A DNA stretch of 64,000 bases, from the NCBI RefSeq assembly GCF_002288925.2, contig NW_022098024.1, forward strand, positions 3,464,962 to 3,528,961. Direction: 5' to 3'. The notes beneath the pieces are model-generated. The model was not told the DNA's origin. It did not search any database and was given only the letters and a program-made list of their open reading frames with translations. Numbering within the stretch: the stretch's first letter is position 1; each line of letters starts with the position of its first letter. Shown piece after piece: positions 1-10,979 of the stretch. This stretch comes from Delphinapterus leucas (taxonomy: Eukaryota > Chordata > Mammalia > Artiodactyla > Monodontidae). A program made the position numbers and the translations under genes.

Positions 1-940
1 ACCTGTTTATCACGTATTTCTTTCAATACTTTTTCCCCGTACAGGCAAGGACACAGAATTAGAACGCCTTCTTTTCCCCTCTATATACATCGTGTTATTT
101 TGCCTTTGTTTGTGACAAGGTCTTTTTCTTGTCACTTCAAGAATAATTTCAAAAACTGGCTAAAAACCAGCTGAAACTGATTAACACTGTGTCCGAATCA
201 AATCTTGCATGCTTTCTGTTTGACTCTACATTTGTGAGGCACATTTTCCTTATAAATGCAACAAATGCTTACAATTAGTTCTGAAAATCTGATTGAAGAA
301 AAAAATGAAGTTACACACACAATTAAGGAAATAACCTCACTAGAGTTTCATCTAAACATTGAATCAGGAAATAAAAAACAACAGCAATGAGTTTTATTAC
401 ACAAAACATGAGTAGGCATCTTTACTATAGTAGGACAAGTAGTAAGTACTTCAAGGTTATTAGATGTTGGGCAGTGATAGTTAATGACCAGACAATTTAA
501 TTAGGCTGCTTTGGAATTCTGTCCTTTGTATCACTAATATTTTCTCCTAATCATTGTCTTGCTCGAAGGTAAAGATGGCTTATTTATTAAATTCCTTATA
601 GCATAGGACTTAAGAGGAGAATCAGTGTGTGAAATTGCAAGACAGAATTAGTGTTCTATATCTCCACCTGCTGGAAATGAGGGCCAGGCCAAATAACATG
701 AATTGATAAAGATAAATATAAAGATACTAGATCAAGGAATTTCAGAGCAGGAGGGGACTTATAAGATTAGATAACAGGGCTTTATTTTTTTTTTTAAGGT
801 AACAAAATTGAGGTGAGAAAGTAAACCACAATTCTAGATGTAATGTAAAAAATTAGCTTTTTGAGTTTAGAAGAGGAAACGTGTTAAGACAGAAAAGGTA
901 AGAAAGACTTCTGCTCAAAGTGAAAAACAGTGCTAAGCAA
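1..940. other. Unassigned AT-rich stretch
   Basis: I see no exon and no repeat that I can name with confidence. There is an 8-bp inverted repeat with an 8-nt loop (GTGACAAG at 112-119, CTTGTCAC at 128-135) and a T-run near 783-795. The part around 730-830 has the feel of a very old interspersed repeat, but I cannot place it. Confidence 0.5.
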
Positions 941-972
941 CTGGCTATAAGGTCAGTTGGTGAAATTTGAAA

Positions 973-1043
973 TATTGGATTGGCCAAAAAGTTCGTTCAG
1001 ATCTTACGGAAAAACCCAAACGAACTTTTTGGCCAACCCAATA
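973..1043. mobile_element. Mariner-derived hairpin MITE
   Basis: Two 25-bp arms (973-997 and 1019-1043) are inverted repeats with one mismatch and enclose a 21-nt spacer. The outermost bases on both sides are TA, the target dinucleotide that Tc1/mariner elements duplicate. The arm core TTGGCCAAAAAGTTCGTT is what I know as the terminal repeat of a cattle/cetartiodactyl mariner (Mariner1_BT type). With no room for a transposase this is an internally deleted, non-autonomous copy. From memory, the bovine miR-2284/2285 microRNA family derives from this type of hairpin; whether this copy is transcribed or processed cannot be seen. Confidence 0.85.
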
Positions 1044-1315
1044 GAAGCATAGTATCCCAAAAGAGAGATGTAATAAAAGTCCTATTTTCTTTTGCAACAG
1101 GATATCTGTATTCAGGAAGTTCTGGGTCACACTTTTGTGAGGAACATTAACAATCTGGACTGTGTCTCAGAGAACAATAACCAGGAAGATGCGATTGGCT
1201 CAACTTCACATTATGTGTGGGAAAGCTAAAGGAACTTAGACTAAAGAAGGGTAAATTTTTTTTAAAAAATGTTGCATTCAAAAAGTGTTAGGGCTGCCTT
1301 TTAAAACAAAGACTA

Positions 1316-1318
<3 letters not shown>

Positions 1319-1355
<37 letters not shown>

Positions 1356-1554
1356 TTTTTTTGCAGTACGCGGGCCTCTCACTGTTGTGGCCTCTCTCGT
1401 TGCGGAGCACAGGCTCCGGACACGCAGGCCCAGCGGCCATGGCTCACGGGCCCAGCCGCTCCGCGGCATGTGGGATCTTCCCAGACCGGGGCACGAACCC
1501 GTGTCCCCTGCATCGGCAGGCGGACTCTCAACCGCTGCACCATCAGGGAAGCTC
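1319..1554 (-). mobile_element. CHR SINE, short subfamily, nearly full length
   Basis: Read on the minus strand it starts with the tRNA-like head (about 1554 downward) and ends in a run of about 25 A that continues into a (TA)n tract at 1315-1338. The 12-bp target-site duplication CAAAGACTATAT is exact at 1307-1318 and 1555-1566, so the insertion is intact. Apparent small reading frames over this element are translations of the repeat and its tail, not genes. The clean duplication and high CpG content suggest a fairly recent insertion. Confidence 0.93.
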
Positions 1555-1664
1555 CAAAGACTATATTTTTAATGTAAATTCATATTAGTGAAAATCATGG
1601 AAACTATAGGAAATGAGTCTTACTATAATTATAAGGGAAATGCTTTAAATAGGATGATAGATAA

Positions 1665-1885
1665 TATGCATTGAGAGCTTATACTGTTTGTGGCATCATT
1701 CTATAAATTTTAGATATATTGATTTAGATCCCATTTCAGCTTTATGAATTAGGTACTAATATTTGTGCCATTACACAAATGAGGAAACTGAAATTAAAAG
1801 GTGTTAAAATATTTGCTTAATGTCACACTATATGATAGAGCCAGGATTTAAACCAAGGCCATCTGACTGAAGAGATGGTGATTTT
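1665..1885 (-). mobile_element. MIR SINE fragment
   Basis: The order of landmarks is antisense MIR: a decayed copy of the AATTAGGTACTAAT segment, GAGGAAACTGAAATTAAAAG, then a degraded core ending in AGAGCCAGGATTTAAACC. It is heavily diverged, as expected of this ancient mammalian tRNA-derived SINE. Confidence 0.75.
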
Positions 1886-2164
1886 TAACTACTTTTTTAT
1901 TCCAGCACTTGATGTAGTCAGGGTGATGAATCCAAGACGGTTAACTACTGAGCTTAAGCCCTATCCAGAGTGAATATGTGATAGACTTTCAGGGTAAAAT
2001 ATAAACTTTTAAGTAAAAATTTTTTCTCTAAAACTATAAGGTATGCCTTAGAGCCCATGTGACAAGGTGCAATCCCAAAGGTAGAGAGGACGTCTTTCCT
2101 TTCAGTTGTGCAAAAATTCTAATTTTTTCATGTTGAACCAAGGATTTCAGAGGATATATGAGCA

Positions 2165-2395
2165 CTTACTCAGGCCCATAAACTTATGTGACTGACTTTC
2201 ATCTTTAGTTAATTTAATTTTCCAAACAACTCCATGAAGTAGGTGTTATTATCATTCTCCTTTTATAAACAGAGAAACTGAAGCACTAAAGAGCTAGATA
2301 ATTTGTCCAAGTTCACACAGCTAGTAAGTAGTGAGGCCAGGGTACGAATACCTGCTTTAGAGTCCTTAAGCTTAACCACCAAGCTGGATTGTATC
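2165..2395 (-). mobile_element. MIR SINE
   Basis: Nearly the whole antisense consensus order is visible: CTCCATGAAGTAGGTGTTAT, GAAACTGAAGCACTAAAGAG, the core TTCACACAGCTAGTAAGTAG, then the B-box side GGGTACGAATACC and a CTTAACCACCAAGCTGG end. It is one of the best preserved MIR copies in the window. Confidence 0.88.
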
Positions 2396-2399
2396 TCAC

Positions 2400-5090
2400 T
2401 ATTTTCAGCTTTTCTGGAGTAGCCAGCACAACGGTGATAAAAACGCCTGGGAGAAAAGGTATATATGTGCTAGCCAAAGTTGACAAGACCTAGTGGATGA
2501 GAGCTCAAAATTACAGCTACCATGGGGAGGGAGGGAGGTAACTTTTATTGGGTTCTGAGACAGTGGACACATATATTCTGACATTATGGAAGGTAGTAAT
2601 AATTCTTCATGTCAACTATATATAGACTGCCTTAATATGTTGACCACAGATACCACATTTATTAGTTCTCCTAGAGTGACTGGAAACCATTGGAGCTAGA
2701 GATGAAAAAAATCACAAATCCTTTCAGGAAAATCTGTAGGTACTCACAGAACACATGGACAAGTGCACAAATAATTCTCCAAAGGAATTGGAACCCTAAA
2801 TAGCAATACTCTTGGAATTCTTGAACCCTTGGGCATGATCTTTCCTGTGTCGCCCCTCTCTTCTTCTCCCTACTTAAAAATTGCATTGAAACCTTGTTAA
2901 GGTTGTAGAGTGTGAGAGCTGGGATGGTTCATATAGCTTAAAGAGCCATGTCCCTTAGTGATGTGGGCATCCAGTGAGTGAAGTGGCATGTTCAAGGAAT
3001 ACAGGAATACAAGAAAAAGGACAAGAACCCCAGAGTCTTGAATCCCAGGCTGACAGATTTTGTTTTTCCTTATCATTAGTATGTTCCATTCTGTTTGCCT
3101 CTGTTGCCTTCTCTGACTTATCTACATGGCACCGTTTAAAATACTAAGCCATCCATGACTGAAGAGGAAGCAGGTGCTTAGGAGTAAATCCAAGGGACTG
3201 CTCAATGGCATTGTTCAGTATGCTACTAAGAAATGAGAAAAAGCTCAGCAAAATAATCTCATATTACTGAGTCTGTATGAGTTAAAGATTGTTAGGCTGT
3301 GAAAGTCTTCAGAATGGAGGAAGGAGGCTGTAGTTTCTTATGTGATTCTGATATTTTAGATGGTATGCAGAACCAGACTATACCCGGTCAGTGAAATCAA
3401 GGAAGAAGAAAAAAGACAAGGAAAAAGAAAAGGTAGGAAAGGAAGAGTATCTAAGGCAAAAGTGAGCGTGGAACATCTAGATTTCACCCTCCTCACTTCT
3501 TACCCTGAAAACTACTTCGTCTTCCTTCTTTCCTCTCTTCAAAAACAGTATGGATTTAACCAATAATATGTGCCAGGCAGAGGTAAATATGTGAAGAGTG
3601 CAGACCTAAATGATTCAGTTACCTTACTGTAGGAAGCAGCTACAGAAAAGGACAAAATATAATTTAGTAGTAGAGGTATGCATATTATATACAAAGTGTT
3701 GCCCTCTCCCTGTATTGAAATGGATAGTAAATAACATGATTATTTCAACAAACATGGCATAGCATTAGCCTGTGAGTACAGACACAGTCCTGGCTCAGGT
3801 TGCAGTAGATAAAAGAAGTATTCTTTTCCACACAAAAGTCTCACAAAGAGGAACCTCTCAATTTTGTCACTTGTAATTGTCTGGCTGCATCTTCATGAAA
3901 AGCATTTTTTTTCTTTTTTCAATAGTTGAATAGATTAAATTCTGTTATACCACTATACCTTTTTAGTACAAACTGACCGCCCTACAACTTGTCACCATAA
4001 AAGTCCCTATGTATTGCATCAGAACTCTTCATAGTCAGCTTGATATCTGTATTATATATCTAGGAACTAGTACTTATCCTGGGGAATGGTATCATCAAAT
4101 ATAATTGTTAACCATATTTATTGCTGATACATGAACATTCTTCTTGGTAAGACCTGTGGGAGTTGATTCATCCCGAATTTAGCCAGAAATTGGAAGAGAG
4201 TATTAGGATTTCATAAGCAAAGTTCTGGATCTATTTTGCAACTTGACTGAATTATCTTCTTCAGTAAGAGAGTCAGAAGAACATGCAAGAAGTATTAAGA
4301 GCTTCAGAAGGATTTGGGGTTTCAATGAGGTCAGTTAAATGATAGCAATCAAGGCAAATTTGTGTTGTGGGGAAGGAGTTTACAAAACTAGGAATCTGAG
4401 TGTTGGGGATGTTATCACAGCCCAGATATAGGCATAGAAAAGACAAGGTTTATTTTGCTTCTATAGGTTGTAACTTTAAAAATAAAAGAAATTGTCTAAG
4501 GGTTATGCTGCAGTAGTATTTCTTAGAGGAAACTGTTCCTTAAAGCCAGGAAAGGGAGTAGGCTTGTGTTGGCAAAGGTGTTAAATATAGCAGTAGAGTC
4601 TGTTATGCTAATAGTGTAAGTGATATGACTGTTTTTCTTTAATCTTTTCATGGTTACACGTATGTAGTGCATTGTATTTTATTTGTCCTTTTTTTTGTTA
4701 AGGAAATTTGCATTTCTAAAAGCAAAAAAACGCAACCCCATTTCAAGTTGTGCATTAATTCTGTCACAGCTTGAACATTTTAGTCATTTGTAAATCTCTC
4801 CATACTGTAGCGTTTTCTCCTTTTTTAACAATATATTATCCTAATTATGAGGTTATTTTGTACTTGTCTTAATACTTTGAGGGTAATAAAAATGGCTTAT
4901 GGAAAAAATTGTTACATACAAGTAAAAACTTTGACCAAAAACTATTACATAAACTTGGAGTAGAAGGAGAGTCAACCTCATCCTGAATTTGTGAGTAGTT
5001 CAAAGAGCTACTCACATGCTTTCTTTCTACAGCCAGGATTGACCCCAGAGACAGTTGCCTGCTGATATCTGCAGGTGGTGGTCAGTGCAG
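2400..5090. other. Unassigned stretch
   Basis: I see no coding exon or nameable repeat. A purine-rich patch at about 3398-3450 (runs of GAAGAAGAAAAAAG type) gives a spurious charged reading frame. The rest is AT-rich with short homopolymer runs. Confidence 0.4.
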
Positions 5091-5114
5091 GAGTTATATC
5101 TTACTTATCTGTCT

Positions 5115-5180
5115 ATCTAAGAAGGCAAGACAGCACTTAGTACATAGTAAATGCTCAAAAAAATTATATGGAATAAATAC
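5115..5180 (+). mobile_element. LINE L2 or MIR 3' end fragment
   Basis: The phrase CACTTAGTACATAGTAAATG followed by CTCAAAAAAATTATATGGAAT matches the shared 3' end of L2/MIR (sense orientation). It is only about 65 bp and diverged, so L2 and MIR cannot be told apart. Confidence 0.5.
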
Positions 5181-5399
5181 TAAGCAGGTGTGCCAAATAT
5201 AATAATTAACCATATGTTGATCCTGAGCTGTTGGGAAAAGAAACAAACAAGTCAGTCTGAGATGGGTCTTTGAATAATCATTACCACGGAGATGATATGG
5301 AAACCAAAAAAAAAAAAAAAAATTAGCAACTAAAGGGGACAAATCATATACATGGCACAATCAAGTCAGGAGGGTGATGATGGTAACTACATCATTACA

Positions 5400-5590
5400 T
5401 AATGTGCTAAATATGTTATATAAGTTATGGCATCTAATACAAAATCTTATTACAAAGGAAGGTAATATTTTATTTACGTGTTAGGAAATTGGAAACTTTT
5501 GAAACTAGAATACTCACCCATGGTCACTAAGCTAAAAAGTGGCTGACCCAGAAATCTAACCCAGATTTGTCTTACTTCACAAGTCTGGTC
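5400..5590 (-). mobile_element. MIR SINE fragment
   Basis: The antisense MIR landmarks are decayed but in order: AAATTGGAAACTTTTGAAAC, then CATGGTCACTAAGCTAAAAAG, then ACCCAGAAATCTAACCCAGA. Confidence 0.6.
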
Positions 5591-5604
5591 AGAGTTTACT
5601 CGTC

Positions 5605-5690
5605 TAGAAGGGGAGATCTGCATTTCTAATCAAACTTGAGGGCCATTTGGCATATGTAGACTCTGGATCTCACTGAGAAACATTGCGTTT
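5605..5690 (+). mobile_element. MER5A-like hAT DNA transposon fragment
   Basis: The segment GATCTGCATTTCTAATCAAA and the end CTCACTGAGAAACATT resemble the right half of MER5A, a non-autonomous hAT-Charlie element of placental mammals. Only one end is present and divergence is high. Confidence 0.45.
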
Positions 5691-6106
5691 CCTGCTGCTG
5701 AATGCTGTGTTTTCAAAGTGCTTTGTTCCAGAAGAAGTCAGTTCCTCCTTAGCTACCTAGGCAGCGAGCTGTATGTATTATGACTCAAAAGCAAAGAATC
5801 TCTCTTTCACCATAGATAAGCTTCCATCTGAGCAATGCAGGAGAAAAATAGGACAAAGTTAAATATGGCTGAGGGCATCAATAGGACAGACTGCTCAGAT
5901 ACAGAACTAGAATAAGACTTGTTAAATCACTATCTCTGAGTTCTAAATGTATAGATAGACATTTTAATGGTATATATTTCCTTCTCAAATTTGGCTTTTG
6001 AGGGGACAGAGGTTGGAGGAAATGAACTAGTGGTAAGTGGCTAGTTGTTTTTTTTTTTTTTAATTCATGGAAGACAATAATGACAGTGTAGTAGTATGAT
6101 GGAGGT

Positions 6107-6686
6107 TGTGGTTGGCAGATGTCTAAGGTAGCCTCCAGTGATCCCTTCCTTGTGGTAGTAACACCCCTTGTGGAATCCCTCCATTTGAGGGTGGACTAAA
6201 CCCAGTGACTTGTTTGTAACCAGTAGAGTACAACATAGGTGATGAGATGTCACATGATTAGGTTACAAAAGATTATAATGTCTTTCTTGATGGTAGACTC
6301 CCTTCATTGCAGTTTTCACTTGTACACCTTGATAAAGCAAGACATCATTAGGGAGAGGTCCACATGGCAAGGAACTGAAGGAGGTCTCCAGCCAACTGCC
6401 ATCAGAAACTGAGACTCTCTGTCCAGCAGCCGTTGAGGAACTCAATCACACCAGCTGCTACCTGAGTGTGCTTGGAAGCCTGTGCTTCTCCAATGGAGCT
6501 TTCAGATGGGACCACAGATGCTTTGTGGCACATTGATTACAGCCTTGTAATAGACTATAAAACAGAAGATCCAGAAAAGCAGTGCCCACATTTCTGACTC
6601 ACAGAAACTTGGAGATAATAAATATGGGTTGTTTTAAGCCAGTAGACTTAGGGTACTTTGCTATGCAGCAATTGATAGCTAATACA
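6107..6686 (+). mobile_element. MLT1-type LTR (ERVL-MaLR), near complete
   Basis: The element opens with TGTGGTTGGCAG, passes GCCTCCAGTGATCCC and CACATGGCAAGGAACTGAAG, and closes with the polyadenylation region AGATAATAAATATGGGTTG, then TTTTAAGCCAGTAGACTTAG and a terminal AATACA. It has the TG...CA ends of an LTR. The flanks GAGGT (6102-6106) and GAGGA (6687-6691) look like a decayed 5-bp target duplication. It is a solitary LTR, with no internal retroviral sequence next to it. Confidence 0.85.
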
Positions 6687-6689
6687 GAG

Positions 6690-7550
6690 GAATTTACTGA
6701 TAATGGATGGTTAAGTCAGCAGTCCTAGAGTTAATTGTCTTTCTCTGGATTGATTATGTATCAAGCCCAATTTCAACCATCCTCAAAACCTGGTGTGGAC
6801 TCAACAGCAATTGCAAACCACTTTCAACTATCTTCTGTGTGTATCTTGGAAATGAAATATTTCTTTTCCGTCATCTCCATTTTGCAGCCTAACCTGAACA
6901 AAGCACACAGAGCCTTTAAAAAGGAGGAAGGTTGAAAACGGAAATGAGATGTGAAAGCATGAATTCAAAGAGAGAATATCCCATGTTGTAGCCTGTAACC
7001 GTGGAAACAGTAACTCCAGTACTTGGGGTTCCTTCCAATCATTTTACCATAAATTATAATTGGAATGCATTATAAAAGAAAAATTGGAGTCAACTTACAT
7101 CACTAATTTGGGAACACATTCTTTGTGTAGAATTAATTGAAAAATTACTTTTAAACAACAGACAGTTGTCTTATTGTGTTAGTTCATAATTGAGGAAGTG
7201 CATAACAAAAGACATTTCCTCTGTCAAAGAAAAATTGAGGTGAGTTAAATATTTGATTATATGGATATTGTCCTCTTTTATTTTTTTGTACTAAATCCAT
7301 TTTTAACCTATTATAGGAAATGATATAAATAGTAAATGAGAGCCTATATTTTATGGGGTTATATAATTCAGTTTCACAGCCCAACAGTATCTCTTTGCAG
7401 TTTCCCTTACAAATCTAACTTACCACAACAGGCAAAACTTTTTAAAAAGCTTAAATGGATAGCCTTTTTCCTTCAGAATTTCATAGATCTTTAAATATCT
7501 CAATTTTCATTGTGACAACTTAAAGGAATACGTTTTTTTTTTATGCAGAT
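6690..7550. other. Unassigned stretch
   Basis: It is AT-rich with no coding signal or repeat that I can name. Two overlapping short frames near 6707-6935 have no recognisable protein similarity. Confidence 0.4.
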
Positions 7551-7554
7551 TCTC

Positions 7555-7735
7555 CAGAGTGGCTCTCTTAACAACCCTCTGAAGTAGTATTTTATTGATC
7601 TCAATTTACATATGAATTGGCATACAGAGGCATATAGAGAATAAACAACTTTCCAAGGTCAAATAGCAAAGGATAAATTCATACACAGGCAACCTGTTCT
7701 CAAAGCCCATTGACCTAAGCTTTATGGCATACTGG
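7555..7735 (-). mobile_element. MIR SINE fragment
   Basis: Antisense MIR order is visible: AACAACCCTCTGAAGTAGTA, CATACAGAGGCATATAGAGA, TTCCAAGGTCAAATAGCAAA, then AGGCAACCTGTTCTCAAAGC. Confidence 0.72.
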
Positions 7736-7775
7736 CCAGTATCACACATTGAACACTGATTTTTTTTACCTGTGC

Positions 7776-7872
7776 TGCTTCCTCTCTCTTGATCGCCTCT
7801 CCTTCCCTCCCTTTCCCTCCCCTCTCCCCCCCACCCCTTAATCTATGTATCTATTTCCACCCACCCCCCTTC
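7776..7872 (+). repeat. Polypyrimidine tract (C/T-rich)
   Basis: From about 7776 to 7839 the plus strand is almost only C and T, with runs up to eight C. After a short break a second C-rich patch (CCACCCACCCCCCTTCTC) follows at 7857-7874. Homopyrimidine tracts of this kind are simple low-complexity DNA. Confidence 0.85.
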
Positions 7873-8349
7873 TCTGCAGTTTGCAAACTTTGTAAACATC
7901 TCTTATTTTACCTATTTTTCCTGGTTATTTCAGACTGTCAGCTTTTACCAATAATGAATAAACATGATCTTACAAAAGTTTCTACCACCAACAATATTCA
8001 TGCTATTTATTTATGCTCTTTATTTTGATATCCACCATTAACTAGAATCTTAAGATATTTTAACTATGAGCAGACCCTGGGCTGAGTTAATAAGGAAGAT
8101 AGCAGTTTGGTGTTTCTAAAAACTGAGTAAAGAATATTATAAATTACAAACTCTGCCCCCACCCATTACGTCTACTTGTGTCCCACTTCCAGCTCAAACA
8201 GCTAGTGCTCCTGTAACCTCTCAAATATCCTCCTCTTTCAAATATTTGAGATGGAAAGCTGAGAATAAAGTCTCTCAGGGATAACCTCTAAATCTTGATG
8301 TAGGTTTCAGCCTAATGAACATGCTTGGCCAAAGCAGTTGTACAGGTCC

Positions 8350-8565
8350 ATTATTAAGACCAGGAATATGAAGCTACACTGTCTGGGTCTAAATCACAGC
8401 ATCTCCCATTCTAGCTGGGCAACCGTGGGCAAACTACTTAACCTGTCTGAACCTCATTTACATTTATAAAATTAAGATAATGGTCTTTCCCTCTTAGTTT
8501 CATTATGAAGGTTAAAAGGGGTTGATAACAAGTGCTACGTAAGTATTTATAACATAAAAATATAA
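8350..8565 (+). mobile_element. MIR SINE
   Basis: Sense orientation: CTGTCTGGGTCTAAATCACA (B-box side), then CTAGCTGGGCAACCGTGGGC and AAACTACTTAACCTGTCTGA, then a run matching the CCTCATTTACA...ATAAAATTAAGATAATGG segment and a 3' part around GTGCTACGTAAGTATTTAT. Confidence 0.85.
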
Positions 8566-8844
8566 ACTTGTACATGATGAAAAAGTAGAAGATATCAATG
8601 AGAGAAATGGACATGAGTAGACTACGCAGCCCTTGTAAGATAGGCAAGTAGATTTATATCCCGACTCTCCAGTTTCTGAAGCCAAAAGATGTAGTACTGG
8701 ACTCTTAGGAGCTTCCTTTGCCCTACTACGATAAATTCTCCTTTTTTACAATTTAAGCTATCATGGATGAGTTTGTCTTACAACGAGATAGGATTTATTG
8801 GAGTAGAATATTACTAATATAGAGTGAGAGGATTCAAATTGTTA

Positions 8845-8900
8845 ATGTTGATAAAATGCTTAGCACAGTGTAAAGCACATAGAAAAACTGTAATAAAAGA
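8845..8900 (+). mobile_element. MIR 3' fragment
   Basis: AAAATGCTTAGCACAGTGTA and AAGCACATAGAAAAACTG match the sense MIR 3' section. The fragment is short. Confidence 0.5.
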
Positions 8901-8964
8901 CAAAGTGTTGTTTCTCCCAATTCACTTTACTAATAGATTCATCTAACGTAGAGAAACAAAATCT

Positions 8965-9400
8965 ATGATTTTGTCATGTCCTGCTCAAAAACTGCAGTGT
9001 CTCAATATGGCCTAATGAAAAACACATAATCTTAGTTAGGTTTTCAACAGTCCATTTCCTGTTACTTTCCCAGTAGTTAATCTTTTTTATTTCCTTAGAA
9101 AGGGCTCAATTGTGCGTCACCTGTCCTGCTCTGCCACACATTCTGCTTCTTCGCCCAGTCTTGATTTTTGTGATTTCTGAACAAGAAAGACATTTTCTTT
9201 GTTATTCCTGTGCTGTACCTTTTTGCTCTTTATCTTTGACATAATTTATGCACCTTTCCTTTACTAGAAATTAAAGTTTATTGTTCTTAGCCACACATCT
9301 AAAATGCCTTGCCCAGTCAAGTCCAAACAGTAGGTTGTTGTCATACTGTAAATCCTCAAAACCTGACTCAGCACTGTATCTAACATCATTTTGTGAATAG
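8965..9400 (+). mobile_element. Probable LINE L2 fragment
   Basis: The beginning (TCATGTCCTGCTCAAAAACT, then CAGTGTCTCAATATGG) resembles the L2 3' coding/UTR segment in sense orientation, followed by pyrimidine-rich sequence typical of L2 (CTGTCCTGCTCTGCCACACA). Divergence is high and boundaries are uncertain. Confidence 0.5.
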
Positions 9401-10935
9401 GACCAAGGCATAATCAAGAGATTTCACAAAGGACCAGTCATTTCATTGAACTGTTACTCCTGGTAAATGCTTGGAGGAGGTTCATTTATTTTTTAATGTC
9501 CTCCTACCATGGGTCTTAGGTTATCAGAAGGTTTGGGAAATCAGCATGTATACTAAGCTCTAGTTCTCTCCCTTAACTGTACTCGTGAGCATAATGAGGT
9601 TGGCATTAGGAGTGCTTGTAATCAAGAAGTTGGCTCTCGAGGGTGCTTCAAAATCTTGAGCATCTGCTTTATTTAACTGCTCACAGAATGTCATGTTAGC
9701 ATTAGCACATTTATCCATTTATAAGCAAGATTTTTTTTCATTAAAATCACAATTATACTTGATCCAGCTTCCTTTTTTATTCACGTTATATGGTGATTTA
9801 TTATTTGAAAGTATTTAATGAAAATATTTATGGAAGTGTATCAGGAGGTAAAATCAGAATTGCCCAAACTGAAAACTATGAATGAATAAAGGTGATTCTT
9901 TTTTAAAAAGCTATGCAAAAACAACCTTTCCCAGATGGAATTTATTTTCTAGTGAAAAGCAACCCCATGGATTGGTGAAATGCAGAGATCTGTTTCTTGA
10001 TTTGGCTGAATTCTTTATTTTGCTGTGGCAAGTAAAATATCTTATTTTGAAAGTTGAAAATGTGTCCAAGTCATGTCAATCTACTGGGAAAAAATATAAA
10101 AATACAGATGCTAAGGATCATGAAGCTAACTGAGTAATTTGACTAACTCTGTCTGGACAAACAACTTTTTTAAACCATTTAGTCACAGTGATCTAAGATG
10201 GGGATGACAGATCCATTTATAAATAGTTCTTTCCTTGGTCTGTAGCTCCTCTGTGATCTCTGCGGCTCTTGATTTGATTCATTCAGTAATTATTAAATGC
10301 AAATATAAAGGACAATTATTCTTGCCCACATTACTAAATTGCCCACTTTGACATTACATAAGAGTAATTTTGATAGTTATCATCCAATAATACCATCCTT
10401 AAAAGACTAAACCACTGTAGATGTTTTTAGAACATTGGCTAAATATGTCTTTATCTTTCTTGTATCCCCAAGCTTAGAAAGCATCATAGAAGAATTTTTT
10501 GGAAACTATTTATTCAACATTTTCTTAAACCATCATTATATTTTCTAAGGTATATATTTCACATTTCTTATCAGATCACAGAACACATCAATCCCAGTGA
10601 TTTCCCTTTTATTTCTCTTTATTTTCCCAGATCTAGCTTGTATCTTTGGGGATTTTCCTCTTTTAAAATTTAAGTCAGTGCTTTTTTCCTTGTTATAAAA
10701 TAATATTGGATATCTTTTTGCAAACTCATAATTACCATAAAATTTCCAAGGAAGAATTTCACTTCAAGAAGTCTTGGATTTCCTAGCTCATCTGCTTTTA
10801 TCACCCATTTGCAGTTTGTATCTGTTAGGAAATGACCAGAAACATACAACATACACTCAAAATAGTTGTTAGAATATTTACATTGTAAATAATATACACA
10901 TAGTTTTCTAAGACAAACTATATCCCTCACCCACA
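9400..10935. other. Unassigned stretch
   Basis: It is AT-rich, with no exon-like frame, named repeat or RNA gene that I can support. Confidence 0.4.

Positions 10936-10938
<3 letters not shown>

Positions 10939-10978
<40 letters not shown>
10939..10978 (+). repeat. (CA)20 microsatellite
   Basis: Twenty uninterrupted CA units are present. The short minus-strand frame running through it (Cys-Val repeats) is an artefact of the dinucleotide repeat. Perfect repeats of this length are usually polymorphic. Confidence 0.97.

Positions 10979-10979
<1 letters not shown>

Noticed and set aside
112..135. 8-bp inverted repeat with a short loop
   Set aside because: Hairpins of this size are common by chance in AT-rich DNA.
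1285..1588. Overlapping reading frames of 60-95 codons on both strands
   Set aside because: They are translations of the CHR SINE and its (TA)n/poly-T tail (Ile-Tyr and Phe repeats), as are those at 28794-29370, 34289-34551, 38555-38850, 56357-56747 and 63634-63910.
5094..5360. 88-codon minus-strand frame with a Phe run
   Set aside because: The Phe run comes from an A-rich stretch at 5306-5323, and part of the frame covers an L2/MIR relic.
6107..6686. Search for an attached endogenous retroviral interior next to the LTRs
   Set aside because: None of the MLT1-type LTRs (6107, 17690, 20494, 28440, 32920, 35625, 40788) has a partner LTR or recognisable gag/pol sequence nearby; all look solitary.
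10670..10975. 101-codon minus-strand frame starting with a Cys-Val repeat
   Set aside because: Its start lies in the (CA)20 repeat; the rest has no recognisable similarity.
10939..10978. Possible CRISPR-like or other spaced repeat arrays
   Set aside because: No regularly spaced repeats exist; tandem arrays seen are micro- and minisatellites in eukaryotic DNA.
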